From positions 186,001 to 250,000 of the forward strand of contig NZ_JWLW01000012.1 in the NCBI RefSeq assembly GCF_000808575.1: a stretch of 64,000 nt of DNA, in the 5' to 3' direction. Within the stretch, counting starts at the first letter, position 1, and every line of letters begins with the position of its first letter. This DNA comes from Alteromonas marina. Its GTDB lineage: Bacteria > Pseudomonadota > Gammaproteobacteria > Enterobacterales > Alteromonadaceae. The notes beneath the pieces were generated by a model. The model was not told where the DNA came from. It was given only the letters and a program-made list of their open reading frames with translations, and did not search any database. This document shows, piece after piece, positions 19,249 to 28,606 of this stretch. Made by a program: the position numbers and the translations under genes.

Positions 19249-19707
19249 CTATTCACACCCGGCTAGAATCACAGCGTCTGGTGTTATAGTTAAAGGCGCG
19301 ACCCTAAGCAACGTATTAATACCTAAAATATTGTTCCCTTTGGGAAGCACGGCCACTTCCACTGGCCCCACTTCGCACGTATTTCCTATACGAACCGAGT
19401 TTAATTGATACTGAGATATTTTAACGATCTTTCCATTTGCCATTCTGGCAGCAGAGGTTCTGGTGGCAAGAAGCTTTTGATTTCTTGTTAGCGCATCGAA
19501 CGTAGCTTGATTGAGGGTTAATAAGCTTGAACCCGTATCCAATAGAAACGAAGCCTTTATGTTCGATTCTAGGGTCGCTTCTAGATACAGTGTTCCGCCT
19601 TTGCTTTGCGAAAGAGGAATATTTTGCTCTATCGCTGACACGGCAGATGTACATGCTAACCAGAAAGTTAGCAGAACAAATATGGGGATTTTATATTTTA
19701 CACTCAC
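19249..19707 (-). CDS. Exported retropepsin-like aspartic protease family protein, 152 aa
   Basis: A signal peptide (about residues 1-25, ending TSAVSA) is followed by one aspartyl-protease lobe: FLLDTGSSLLTL carries the catalytic DTGS motif, and NILGINTLLRV matches the conserved hydrophobic-Gly segment. One lobe implies a homodimer, as in retropepsins and the bacterial TIGR02281/clan AA proteins. The start is a GTG at 19707 with AAGGGTG upstream. It probably acts in the periplasm. The substrate is unknown. Confidence 0.8.
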   Translation of the reverse strand: MSVKYKIPIFVLLTFWLACTSAVSAIEQNIPLSQSKGGTLYLEATLESNIKASFLLDTGSSLLTLNQATFDALTRNQKLLATRTSAARMANGKIVKISQYQLNSVRIGNTCEVGPVEVAVLPKGNNILGINTLLRVAPLTITPDAVILAGCE

Positions 19708-20038
19708 CGCACATGCACCCTTTGTCGACTCTTTACATAGGTGTTGATTGACAGCAAGATAAAGACCAAAGGGTAAATGATTGATTTTACCGAAACTCTA
19801 CAATACCAGACGGTGCTATAGCACCATAATAGTGCACATAACCATCCATTCCGCACCATCGTTAAACACTCCGTTTTCAACGCAGCAGCTTCTCTTTCAA
19901 TCGCTCTCCATTCCCTTGATTACTCAAATTCTCTATATCCAGTTAGGTGATAGCAATCATCTATCACCAATACCCATTGTTTAGAACATTTTTGGTCATA
20001 CAATAGACTAAAGTAGCAATTCAACGAGAGGACACGAC
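19708..20038. other. Intergenic region with a short palindrome
   Basis: This 331-base region separates divergent genes. It contains a perfect 14-bp palindrome GGTGCTATAGCACC at 19812-19825, which could be a protein-binding site. An open frame at 19781-19984 has low-complexity composition and no ribosome-binding site, so I do not call it a gene. Confidence 0.4.
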
Positions 20039-20407
20039 ATGAAATTACGCTATCTATTGGGTTCATTAATTACAGCTGTTTCGCTTGGTTTTTCTGCAAA
20101 CGCATCGCAAGCTATGACGTCATCAACTGATGAAACCGTTGATGTACAAGTAGTTGATTATTCAGGAAAGCCGCCATTTAAACGCAAAATAGTAAGCTTA
20201 TCGGTTAACGATGTAGCGCAATTAGAATCAGTAGGGCAAGAAGCAATTGAATACGTAGAAGTGAAAGAAGTCATCATGCGCGGTAAACCACCGTATCGCA
20301 GAGTGACAACCATGATGCCTGTGTATGATGTTGCCCAACTTGAAATGCTAGAAGAGCAAACTGATACTCAGAAACGCGGCACTCGCCCGCCGTTCAAACG
20401 CCACTAA
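20039..20407 (+). CDS. Small exported protein with three G-x-PP(F/Y)-(K/R)R motifs, 122 aa
   Basis: A signal peptide (MKLRYLLGSLITAVSLGFSANA) is followed by two related halves: YSGKPPFKRKIVSLSVNDVAQLE and MRGKPPYRRVTTMMPVYDVAQLE, and a final GTRPPFKRH at the very C-terminus. So a GKPPFKR-like basic-proline motif occurs three times and a YDVAQLE-like motif twice. I do not know the family. The protein should be periplasmic or released. GAGG precedes the ATG and a terminator follows, so it is monocistronic. Confidence 0.75.
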   Translation: MKLRYLLGSLITAVSLGFSANASQAMTSSTDETVDVQVVDYSGKPPFKRKIVSLSVNDVAQLESVGQEAIEYVEVKEVIMRGKPPYRRVTTMMPVYDVAQLEMLEEQTDTQKRGTRPPFKRH

Positions 20408-20437
20408 CAATATTTCTTACTATCAACATATTGCACC

Positions 20438-20474
20438 AAAGCGATTCACTTTTGCCTGAGTGAGTCGCTTTTTT
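20438..20474 (+). terminator. Intrinsic terminator
   Basis: A 12-bp stem with one G-T pair (AAAGCGATTCAC with GTGAGTCGCTTT) is followed by TTTT. It ends the GKPPFKR-protein transcript. Confidence 0.8.
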
Positions 20475-20602
20475 ATTGTGCATACTCGTTTACGCTATTT
20501 TTTATTTCGCGGTGTTCAACAAAGTCGATTTAGCGCGTTTTTATTTTTATTAACGTGCCACAAACGTTAGAGTAATTAAAAGCAATAAAAAAGAGATAAT
20601 AA

Positions 20603-21277
20603 ATGCAACCTCATGACCATTCTCCGCTAACTGATTTTATTGAATACCCTGAAGAGCAAATGCTTACTCGCAGCGAGGAGTTTTTGAAAACCATGCAGCG
20701 TCGCCACAGCATTCGCCATTTTAGCGACAGACCCGTTGATAAAGCGGTAATTGAAAACTGTATTTTGACCGCTGGCACTGCACCTAGTGGAGCGAATCAT
20801 CAGCCTTGGCATTTCGCCGCGATACAGTCGCCTGAAGTAAAACAACAAATACGCGAACAGGCTGAAGCGCATGAGCGCGGTTTTTATAATGGGCGTGCGG
20901 GGCAACAGTGGCTAGATGACCTAAAGCCGTTAGGCACTGACGCAAGTAAACCCTATCTGGAAACCGCGCCTTGGCTTATTGCCGTATTCAGTCAAAAATT
21001 TGGTGAAACAGAAACGGGCGAAAAAAGCCAAAACTACTATGTGCACGAATCGGTGGGTATCGCGGTGGGTATGCTTATTACTTCGCTTCACAATGCAGGT
21101 TTGGCAACCTTGACCCACACACCAAAGCCATTGAACTTTTTAACCGAGGTCTGCCAACGGCCTGATAACGATCGTGCTTATATGCTCATTATTGCGGGCT
21201 ATCCGACGGAAAACGCCACAATTCCTGCACACGCCATGCAGAAAAAGTCGCTTAGCGAAATTGCGAGCTTTCTTTAA
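20603..21277 (+). CDS. Nitroreductase family, iodotyrosine deiodinase-like, 224 aa
   Basis: The flavin-binding nitroreductase fold starts with RRHSIRHFSDRPVD. The following ENCILTAGTAPSGANHQPWHF, then YLETAPWLIAVF, YYVHESVGIAVGMLITSLHNAGL and IAGYPTENATIPAH all line up by eye with mammalian iodotyrosine deiodinase (TAGTAPSGAHTEPWTF, YLDTAP and ALQNAGL in my memory of that protein). Bacterial members of this clade can reductively dehalogenate halotyrosines or have other FMN-dependent reductive roles. It is a cytoplasmic FMN enzyme and a probable homodimer. It is monocistronic, with GAGA upstream of the ATG. Confidence 0.85.
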   Translation: MQPHDHSPLTDFIEYPEEQMLTRSEEFLKTMQRRHSIRHFSDRPVDKAVIENCILTAGTAPSGANHQPWHFAAIQSPEVKQQIREQAEAHERGFYNGRAGQQWLDDLKPLGTDASKPYLETAPWLIAVFSQKFGETETGEKSQNYYVHESVGIAVGMLITSLHNAGLATLTHTPKPLNFLTEVCQRPDNDRAYMLIIAGYPTENATIPAHAMQKKSLSEIASFL

Positions 21278-21467
21278 ATTTAAAAAGCGCGCAGTGCTTG
21301 AGCATATGAAGTAAACCAAGTATTTAAAACGGCATAACTAATAAAAGCTTTGTCATAGACATTAGATACGCAGCACTTATAATGCGCCCTCGTTATTAAG
21401 GGCTGCGATCTTTTCTTTACGAAATTCGGTCAACCACGTTTAACAGTCCCTCGGAGCTCGTATCCTC

Positions 21468-22640
21468 ATGTCATCGCGTCACGCATTTTCTCCACAGCTT
21501 CCTTTTTTACTGTTAAGTCTATTAACTGGCCTAACATCGTCGTTTGTTACGCCACTGATGAGCTATTTCCTCATTGATGAGATCAACGTTGAGCCTATTT
21601 ATATAAGTATTTATATGGTGTCCGTTACGCTATCAGGGTTGGTGATCAGTCAGTACCTCGGGCACTTGGCAGACAAAGGTTTTAACGCAAATCGTCTTTA
21701 CGGGCTAACCATGATTTGCGTGGGCATCGCCATGGTCGCCTTTATCTTTAGCAAGCAGTTTTGGCATGTGTTCCTTGCTGGCGTCTTGTTTATGTCGGTG
21801 GGCGCTGGGGCAGTGTCTCAAATGCTGACCGTTTCGGGGCTATGGGCAAAAAACCAAGATATCGATTTAGCCGCATTTAACTCAAAAGTTCGCGCGGCCA
21901 TCTCTCTTGCTTGGGTGGTAGGCCCGCCGCTGGCATTTACGCTGGTTGCCAATTTTGGCTTCGCAGCGTCCTTTTCGGTGGCTATCGCGTGCGTGGTTGT
22001 TGCGACGCTTTTTGTGGTTAAGGTTGTGCCTGGGCAAAAAGCCAATCAACACTCACTCAACACTACTCTAAAGGGCTCGTTATCGCTGCCTTTTTGGCTG
22101 GTTGGGTTGGCCATACTTGCCGGAATGGCGGGCAATGTTATGTATTTATCATCTATGCCTTTGTACGTAATGAATGAACTGGGGTTGCCGGAAAATTTGC
22201 CAGGGCTGATGATGGGTGTTGTGGCTGCACTTGAGATACCTACTATGCTGCTAGCAGCCAAATTAGCGCGACGCTTCCCTCCTGCGGGTATCATGGCAGT
22301 AGCATTTATTTTCGGCTGTTGCTTCTACGTTGGCGTGTACTTTTCTCAGTCGAGTTGGGAGTTATTGACCCTTCAAATATTAAACGCGCTGTTCTACGGT
22401 TTATATGCCGGTATTGGATTGACCTTACTGCAACAACAAGCGCCTGATTTGACAGGTTTTACTTCAGCGTTTTATTCAAACGCCACCCGCGTGGGAATGA
22501 TGTTGGGCACTATTGGCGCGGGTACCGTGGCCCAATTCTTTAGTTTCAGAGATGCCACTATTGGATCGCTATCCATCGCAACATTTGGGTTAAACGTGAT
22601 GTTAGTATTCATGTTTGTTAAGCGTCGAGTACATCGCTGA
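21468..22640 (+). CDS. MFS sugar efflux transporter of the SetA/SetB type, 390 aa
   Basis: Twelve membrane segments are seen. Segments LLTGLTSSFVTPLMSYFLIDE, then VSVTLSGLVISQYLGHLADKG and KVRAAISLAWVVGPPLAF, match the corresponding blocks of E. coli SetB (RAQVSLAWVIGPPLAYAL). The family exports sugars and analogues across the inner membrane. A GGAG site precedes the ATG. No sugar pathway gene is adjacent, so the physiological substrate is unknown. Confidence 0.85.
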   Translation: MSSRHAFSPQLPFLLLSLLTGLTSSFVTPLMSYFLIDEINVEPIYISIYMVSVTLSGLVISQYLGHLADKGFNANRLYGLTMICVGIAMVAFIFSKQFWHVFLAGVLFMSVGAGAVSQMLTVSGLWAKNQDIDLAAFNSKVRAAISLAWVVGPPLAFTLVANFGFAASFSVAIACVVVATLFVVKVVPGQKANQHSLNTTLKGSLSLPFWLVGLAILAGMAGNVMYLSSMPLYVMNELGLPENLPGLMMGVVAALEIPTMLLAAKLARRFPPAGIMAVAFIFGCCFYVGVYFSQSSWELLTLQILNALFYGLYAGIGLTLLQQQAPDLTGFTSAFYSNATRVGMMLGTIGAGTVAQFFSFRDATIGSLSIATFGLNVMLVFMFVKRRVHR

Positions 22641-22764
22641 AGGGCTACCAAACCTCATTGATTGGGTTACACGCAAAACTCAATCAAAATGCGATACCGG
22701 TTAATAAGCAATGTTGCTTAAGTCGATAGCAGGCTATCTGTAGGCTAAAAGAAAGCGTTCGAGA

Positions 22765-23586
22765 TCACTTTGCCTGACATTGACCACACCAATAAAGACG
22801 TCGCCCATTATACGTTTGGCGTTTTATTGGAGTGGCGCAGACTCTACAAGGCTGCTCTTCCCTGTCGAACACCATAAATCGCGTACCTTCAAAGTTAACG
22901 CCTTTTGCTTCAAGCACTTGGCGTAGTTCTGTGTACACGGTATAGCCGCCGGTTTCATAGCTGCGTTTGCATATTGCTAAGGTGTCATGTGCCAAGCTAC
23001 GCAGCTGCTCATCATCTAACTGAGAAGGTTTGAGTGAAGGATGCACACCTGCTGTAAACAATATTTCGCTGCGAAGGTAGTTGCCCAGCCCAGCCATAAA
23101 GCGCTGATCCAAATATAAACCGCTTAGCGCGCGGTTATAGAATGCTTTTGAACGTAAGCGTTCTAATACCAACTCTTCTGTGACTGAATCGTTGAGTACG
23201 TCGGGCCCAACTCTTTGTAAAAAAGGGTGTTCATGAATAGTTTGTGTTGGCCAAATGCTAATGTCAGACGCACTATATAAAATAGCACTGTGTGTTTCGA
23301 TATGAAGCCCTACCCTTAGCTGACGAGTAGTATCGGGCATTTCGTTGCGTTTACAGGTATGCCACACGCCATAAAGTTGGTTGTGTGAATACATAGAGAG
23401 CCCATTGCTAAAATGGGTAATTAGCGCTTTGCCACGGGTTTCCATGCGCAAGACGACTTCGCCTTCTAGCTGTTTAACATAGGGTTTTAGCTGAGCTAAT
23501 CCAAACTCTACTTTTTCTAGGGGGATATCTTTTATCACCGCTTCGACTTTATCTGCAGCTCGACGAATTTCTGGGCCTTCAGGCAT
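22765..23586 (-). CDS. nei: Endonuclease VIII (Nei), 273 aa
   Basis: The mature N-terminus PEGPEIRRAADKVEAVI carries the catalytic Pro-1/Glu-2 of the Fpg/Nei family and is nearly identical to E. coli Nei, as is the later LKPYVKQLEGEVV, ETRGKALITHFSNGL and YSHNQLYGVWH. The C-terminal zinc finger (CRVCATPIKR ... LYWCGQCQ) is intact. It removes oxidised pyrimidines from DNA and cleaves the abasic site. Length is standard. It is a single gene with a possible terminator of the next minus-strand gene upstream. Confidence 0.95.
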   Translation of the reverse strand: MPEGPEIRRAADKVEAVIKDIPLEKVEFGLAQLKPYVKQLEGEVVLRMETRGKALITHFSNGLSMYSHNQLYGVWHTCKRNEMPDTTRQLRVGLHIETHSAILYSASDISIWPTQTIHEHPFLQRVGPDVLNDSVTEELVLERLRSKAFYNRALSGLYLDQRFMAGLGNYLRSEILFTAGVHPSLKPSQLDDEQLRSLAHDTLAICKRSYETGGYTVYTELRQVLEAKGVNFEGTRFMVFDREEQPCRVCATPIKRQTYNGRRLYWCGQCQAK

Positions 23587-23670
23587 GTTGTCTCAAATAC
23601 CTTTTATCTCGGTTACGGGTTACTTCGCATCATTTTCAGCTTCTTTGCAGCTAGATGATAACGAATACAA

Positions 23671-23735
23671 AAAAGGCCTGTAGCCTTTGGTGTACTTTAA
23701 ACCTAAGTTTGTACATCAAAGATCAACAGACCCTT
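23671..23735 (-). terminator. Long imperfect hairpin after the oxidoreductase gene
   Basis: TTTGGTGTAC pairs with GTACATCAAA (one G-T pair) inside a weaker outer arm GGCCTGT/ACAGACC. On the minus strand the structure is followed by CCTTTTTTG. It lies between the medium-chain oxidoreductase and nei on the same strand and probably ends the former. Confidence 0.55.
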
Positions 23736-23784
23736 TTATTAATCAAAGTTTAGCTGAAAATGCCGTATTTAAACGCTGCGCTGA

Positions 23785-24906
23785 TTAGCCCTTGTTTGGC
23801 ACAATCAGGTACTTAGTGCCGGTCTTTTTCGCGTTGTACAACGCCACATTTTCCGGCTGAAGGGCTTCTTCAAGACTTAGCTCTTTACTATAAGACGACG
23901 CAAAAGTTGTGTTAATTTCCGTTGCCACTTTTTGGTAAAGCTCACCTACACGCTTCTTATCAAGCTTGCCTAAGAAGCGCATTAGCAACCAACCACCAAT
24001 GCTCCACGTCATACCATAAGCGCGGTTTAGAATTGTCGGAGAGAAGTCTAAGCCGCCATAGATATAAACTTGTTTATTGCTGTCAGAACCATAGGTGTTG
24101 AAACCTTTTGCATCTTTACTGCCCGAGGCTTCCATCATGGTAAGGATATCGCTAACTAGCTCACCGCCACCAATGGCGTCGAACGCAAGTGTAGCGCCAG
24201 TGCTATCTATGGCCTGGTAAAGTTCAGCTTTGAAATTCTCGCTGCTGGAATCAAGCACAATTTTCGCGCCAATACCTTTAAGTAGGTCTACCTGCTCTTG
24301 GCTACGTACAATATTAACTAGCTCTACGCCCTGTTCTAGACAAATTTTGTTTAGCATTTGCCCAAGGTTAGACGCCGCGGCAGTGTGAACCAAGGCTTTA
24401 TGCCCTTCCATACGCATGGTTTCAACCATACCAAGAGCAGTAAGTGGGTTAACAAATGAAGACGCAGCTTGTTGCGGCGTAGTGCTATCCATGTGAGGTA
24501 AACATGCCTGTACGGGCACACACGCATACTCTGTATAAGCTGCGCCGGTAAGAATAGATACTGTTTTGCCCATTAATGCCTGCGCTTCAGGGCTGTCGCC
24601 CGCAGCAACCACTGTACCTGCGCCTTCGTTCCCGATAGGCAAAGTTTGGTCAAGACGAGACTTAATACGGCTTAGCAAAGGCTTGTGTACCGGCGCAACC
24701 AACGCGCTCTTATCAGCATCGAAAGACGCCTTATCAAGGCTTGCTGGCCCAAACATAGGCCACATATCTGACGGATTTATTGGAGAGGCTTCCATGCGTA
24801 CAATCACTTCATGAGCCTTCGGCTCTGGAACGTCTACTTCTTTTAGCGATACCTGAAGCTCACCTTCTGATGTAATTAGCGTAAATAGTTGTTTAGATTT
24901 ATTCAT
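23785..24906 (-). CDS. Medium-chain (quinone oxidoreductase-like) dehydrogenase, 373 aa
   Basis: A GroES-like N-terminal domain (EVDVPEPKAHEVIVRMEASPINPSDMWP) and a Rossmann domain (TLAFDAIGGGELVSDIL) give the MDR layout. The zinc ligands of alcohol dehydrogenases are missing, so it belongs with NADPH-type quinone/enoyl reductases. An insertion after residue 55 (FGPASLDKASFDADKSALVAP) is unlike the minimal QOR family. HTAAASNLGQ contains the nucleotide-binding approach. GAGAGT precedes the ATG. The substrate is unknown. Confidence 0.8.
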   Translation of the reverse strand: MNKSKQLFTLITSEGELQVSLKEVDVPEPKAHEVIVRMEASPINPSDMWPMFGPASLDKASFDADKSALVAPVHKPLLSRIKSRLDQTLPIGNEGAGTVVAAGDSPEAQALMGKTVSILTGAAYTEYACVPVQACLPHMDSTTPQQAASSFVNPLTALGMVETMRMEGHKALVHTAAASNLGQMLNKICLEQGVELVNIVRSQEQVDLLKGIGAKIVLDSSSENFKAELYQAIDSTGATLAFDAIGGGELVSDILTMMEASGSKDAKGFNTYGSDSNKQVYIYGGLDFSPTILNRAYGMTWSIGGWLLMRFLGKLDKKRVGELYQKVATEINTTFASSYSKELSLEEALQPENVALYNAKKTGTKYLIVPNKG

Positions 24907-25079
24907 ATTGACTCTCGTGCCCTAAAAATTAAACGCTGTATGTGTTGTTAAGCTAACACGCCACCACTATCAGCAGTATTTATATTTCGAATACATATGC
25001 GTTTCGATGGTTTATACACCCGATAATCTAGATGAGTTACACTGCAATGCGTATATCGACTTGTAATAGCGAATAAAAA

Positions 25080-25676
25080 ATGAAAAGACATTGTACCTAC
25101 CTCTTTCTAGGACTAATCGGAATGAGCGATGTGGCGTTTGGTAAGGCTGCACCTTTGGTCTCAATTCCTACCCACGACGCGTTTTTTAATTCGATAAAAG
25201 CGCTCTGCGGTAAAGCGTTTCAAGGGAAGGTGAGTAAAGATAATGTAGGCAATACCTTCGGTGATGCAGAACTTGTTATGCACATACGAAAGTGCACAGA
25301 CTCAGAAATCCAAATACCTTTTCATGTGGGTAACGACGCATCTCGCACTTGGATTCTAACGAAAACCGGCGCGGGTCTTATGCTGAAGCACGACCACAGA
25401 AACAAAGATGGCAGCTTTCATTCTTCAACCATGTACGGCGGGCACACTGTAGATGATGGATATGTCCAAGTTCAGTCATTCCCCGCAGATGCCTATTCAA
25501 AAGCATTATTTATAGAATCTGGGATTGCAGCATCGACAGATAACGTTTGGCAAATGATGATTTACCCCAACCGCTTTAGCTACCGATTGATTCGCCCTGC
25601 GCGCGAAGTACAGGTTGATTTCGATTTAGATAGTACAGTTTCGGTTCCCAGTGCGCCTTGGGGCTACGCAGATTGA
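25080..25676 (+). CDS. Exported hypothetical protein, 198 aa
   Basis: A signal peptide (about 1-24, ending VAFGKA) is followed by a small beta-rich domain with two Cys (ALCGKAF and IRKCTD) that may form a disulphide. The blocks FHVGNDASRTWILTKTGAGL and LKHDHRNKDG are distinctive, but I cannot name the family. There is no membrane segment after the leader. It stands alone, with no strong ribosome-binding site. Confidence 0.7.
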   Translation: MKRHCTYLFLGLIGMSDVAFGKAAPLVSIPTHDAFFNSIKALCGKAFQGKVSKDNVGNTFGDAELVMHIRKCTDSEIQIPFHVGNDASRTWILTKTGAGLMLKHDHRNKDGSFHSSTMYGGHTVDDGYVQVQSFPADAYSKALFIESGIAASTDNVWQMMIYPNRFSYRLIRPAREVQVDFDLDSTVSVPSAPWGYAD

Positions 25677-25822
25677 TTTAAGCTGAAACTGGACTTGGGT
25701 ATCGTTGCATTTATTACCACCACACCTTATAACAAGTTTTAAATTGCAAAATATATCTTGTTCCCACCTACGACTAGATAGAATCTAGTAAGACCTGAAT
25801 TATCAACCACTTGGATATAAAA

Positions 25823-27817
25823 ATGCCTTCTAACCACAATCTTTTACAGCAGCTTTTTGGTTTCTCAGCGTTTCGTGAGGGACAAAAAGAGGCTGTGGAT
25901 TCTCTACTTAGTGGGCATTCAACGTTAGCAATCTTTCCGACTGGCTCGGGTAAATCGTTGTGTTACCAGTTCGTTGCTACGCAGCTGCCACATTTAACTT
26001 TGGTGGTTTCTCCATTACTGGCGCTAATGAAAGATCAGCTGGAATTTTTGCATAGCAAAGGTATTGCAGCAGCTAGCATCGATTCCACCTTAACACCTGA
26101 GCAAAACAAGCAGGTGATGAACGACGTGCGTTCTGGGCAGTGTAAAATTTTAATGGTGTCAGTGGAGCGTTTTAAGAACGAGCGTTTTAGACAGTTTATT
26201 GAATCTGTTCAGGTAAGTATGTTGGTAGTTGATGAAGCGCATTGTATTTCTGAGTGGGGCCACAACTTCCGCCCAGACTATTTAAAGCTTCCCGCATATC
26301 AGAAAGAGCTAAATATTCCTTTGGTGCTGCTGCTCACTGCTACTGCCACTAAAAAAGTAAAAGATGATATGTCGGCTCGCTTTGATATTGCGCCAGCCAA
26401 CATTATCCAAACTGGGTTTTATCGCCCTAATTTAGATCTACGTGTTCGCCCCGTACTTGAACCAAACAAAAACCACGCCCTACTGGAAGAGATTCGCAAG
26501 CAACAAGGTGCGGGTATTGTTTACGTTACTTTGCAAAAAAGCGCCGAGGAGGTAGCCCAGTTCTTACAGCAACAAGGGTTTGCTGCAAAGGCATATCACG
26601 CTGGTCTCGACAGTGATGTAAGGCAATGTATTCAGCAAGACTTCATGCATAATAAGCTTCAAGTGGTTGTAGCCACTATTGCCTTTGGGATGGGCATTGA
26701 TAAGTCGGATATTCGCTTTGTTATTCACTACGACTTGCCGAAGTCTATTGAAAACTACAGCCAAGAGATTGGAAGGGGTGGAAGAGACGGTAAACCAGCA
26801 AACTGTACCGTGCTTGCGAATCTTGACGGATTGGTCACCATAGAGAACTTCGTTTACGGCGACACGCCAGATGAAAGCGCCATTCAACGGGTAATTGATG
26901 ATATTAAGTCGCAAGCCCCTGATGAGAAAAATTCAGCGGTACAAAATGACCGCTCTATTCATGGCGACAGCAACCTTTTCCAGTGGGAAACACAAATAAA
27001 CAGCCTATCGGGTGCAAGTAATATTCGTCAGCTTCCTCTTAAAACCCTACTTGTTCAGCTAGAACTCGCGAACGTTATACGCCCTTTGTACGCTTACTTT
27101 GCTGAATACAAATTCCGTTTTATTTCTGATAAAGCCGCCATTCTTAGCATGTTTTCAGAAGAGAGAGCGCGCTTTTTAGATGCTGTATTCACGCACTCAA
27201 ACATGAAGAAAGTATGGGGTGTCGTCGATTTTGACAGCATCTATCAGCATTATGGTGCCGAACGTTCAAGAGTGGTTGCAGCATTAGAATATTTGCACGA
27301 ACACAATGATATCGAGCTCGCATCGCGCTTAATAACCGATGTTTACCGAGTTAATGACGAACTGCTACAGGATGGCAATCTTTCAAACCAACTCGCCCAC
27401 TATTTTGCTGAAACCGAGCGTAAAGAGATCAGGCGCATCGCAGCACTTGTAAGCTTCTTCGAACAAGGCACCTGCTTAAGTCATAACTTGTCAGCGTATT
27501 TTGATGATACTCAAGCACCGAAGGCTTGTGGACATTGCAGTGTTTGTGAAGGCGATGTGGCAACGCTTAGCTATTCATCACCAATATCAAAACCAGATAG
27601 TGAGAAGGTATTAGAAGCTATGACGGCGCTAAAGATGCATTTAAGCGGAAAGTTTGAAGCCACCATCACGCCTTCTATTTATTGCCGTTTTTTAACTGGC
27701 ATGACCATGCCTTTATTTAGTCGTTTGAAAATAAGACAAGTGAAAGGTTTTGGCAGCTTTGAACACTGCCGATATGCAGACGTTCTAAAACAAGTGAACG
27801 CAAATTCGTGCAGGTGA
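25823..27817 (+). CDS. RecQ-family ATP-dependent DNA helicase, 664 aa
   Basis: SF2 helicase motifs are in order: a Q-like FGFSAFREGQKEAV near the N-terminus, motif I TGSGKSLCYQ, motif II DEAH followed by the RecQ signature CISEWGHNFRPDY, motif III TATATKK, motif V VATIAFGMGIDKSDIRFV and motif VI QEIGRGGRDG. After the helicase core comes a winged-helix-type region and a Cys cluster (CGHCSVC at about 568) like a zinc site. The C-terminus does not look like the HRDC domain of E. coli RecQ, and WGHN replaces the usual WGHD. It is therefore likely a second RecQ-type enzyme rather than the housekeeping RecQ. The start is the ATG at 25823; a TTG 4 codons earlier is possible. Confidence 0.87.
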   Translation: MPSNHNLLQQLFGFSAFREGQKEAVDSLLSGHSTLAIFPTGSGKSLCYQFVATQLPHLTLVVSPLLALMKDQLEFLHSKGIAAASIDSTLTPEQNKQVMNDVRSGQCKILMVSVERFKNERFRQFIESVQVSMLVVDEAHCISEWGHNFRPDYLKLPAYQKELNIPLVLLLTATATKKVKDDMSARFDIAPANIIQTGFYRPNLDLRVRPVLEPNKNHALLEEIRKQQGAGIVYVTLQKSAEEVAQFLQQQGFAAKAYHAGLDSDVRQCIQQDFMHNKLQVVVATIAFGMGIDKSDIRFVIHYDLPKSIENYSQEIGRGGRDGKPANCTVLANLDGLVTIENFVYGDTPDESAIQRVIDDIKSQAPDEKNSAVQNDRSIHGDSNLFQWETQINSLSGASNIRQLPLKTLLVQLELANVIRPLYAYFAEYKFRFISDKAAILSMFSEERARFLDAVFTHSNMKKVWGVVDFDSIYQHYGAERSRVVAALEYLHEHNDIELASRLITDVYRVNDELLQDGNLSNQLAHYFAETERKEIRRIAALVSFFEQGTCLSHNLSAYFDDTQAPKACGHCSVCEGDVATLSYSSPISKPDSEKVLEAMTALKMHLSGKFEATITPSIYCRFLTGMTMPLFSRLKIRQVKGFGSFEHCRYADVLKQVNANSCR

Positions 27818-27989
27818 CTTATTGGTACTGACTGTTTTGTCTTCTCGATAAGAGCCGGTATTAAATTGAGCCAGCCCCTTATTGCTAAAAAAGGGCCGAC
27901 TGTGCTAACTATCTGGCTCACTACGCGCCAGTTGTATGAACTATGTTTATTACGCGTTTAGCGAATTGTTTTCTTAATTTAACGGCGAT

Positions 27990-28430
27990 TCACGCCATAC
28001 TATCAATCTGCTTTAATATACTGCCAAATGCGCGGCTACCAACACTTTGAATCTGTTTATCGAAGTACAGGCTTCCCAAAAGAAAAATAGTGATATGCCC
28101 TTTCGAGCGCCACGTCACGTGGGTTTTTCCACCTTCATCTTTAAGGGTTATTTCACCCAACTGATGATCATAAGGTAATGGCTTAGACTTAACCACTTTA
28201 TAACCCAATTTATAAGGCGGCTCGTAGGCCACTATCTCTTCGTGAAGGTTCGAGCCCCCTGAAATAATCTCGCGCACTGCACCTAGCCCATTTGGTTCAT
28301 CACTACCCTTTACCAGTAAATTCGACTGCTCAATAGCTTTAAACTGCGCATAATTAGCGTGATCACTTAATATTGCAAATACCTTTTCAATAGGTTGATT
28401 AATGGTTCGCTCTACATGTATTGAAAACAC
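27990..28430 (-). CDS. SRPBCC (START-like) family protein, 146 aa
   Basis: The product starts MFSIHVERTINQPIEKVFAILSDHANYAQF, typical of the polyketide-cyclase/START fold. The later KLGYKVVKSKPLPYDHQLGEITL and GKTHVTWRSKGHI fit the beta-sheet grip. These proteins bind hydrophobic ligands in a deep pocket; the ligand here is unknown. The start is a GTG supported by AAGGAA. It is divergent from the borosin-type operon, so both promoters lie in the 176 bases between. Confidence 0.8.
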   Translation of the reverse strand: MFSIHVERTINQPIEKVFAILSDHANYAQFKAIEQSNLLVKGSDEPNGLGAVREIISGGSNLHEEIVAYEPPYKLGYKVVKSKPLPYDHQLGEITLKDEGGKTHVTWRSKGHITIFLLGSLYFDKQIQSVGSRAFGSILKQIDSMA

Positions 28431-28606
28431 GCTTTGTTCCTTTTTATATATTTTTAATTAGCGATATTTTTCGATAATAGCCTAAACACTATAAAACCTT
28501 TACTTAATAAAACTTATCGTTAATCGGCAAAACTGTGAATATAGCAAAAGCCTTAATTCTAATTTATAGTGGCAAAATAATAGTGTCGTAGACGGTTTAG
28601 GATGTA

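Noticed and set aside
19781..19984. 67-codon open frame on the plus strand
   Set aside because: Low-complexity Ser/Ile/Leu/Thr-rich translation, no ribosome-binding site, and it sits in a promoter region.
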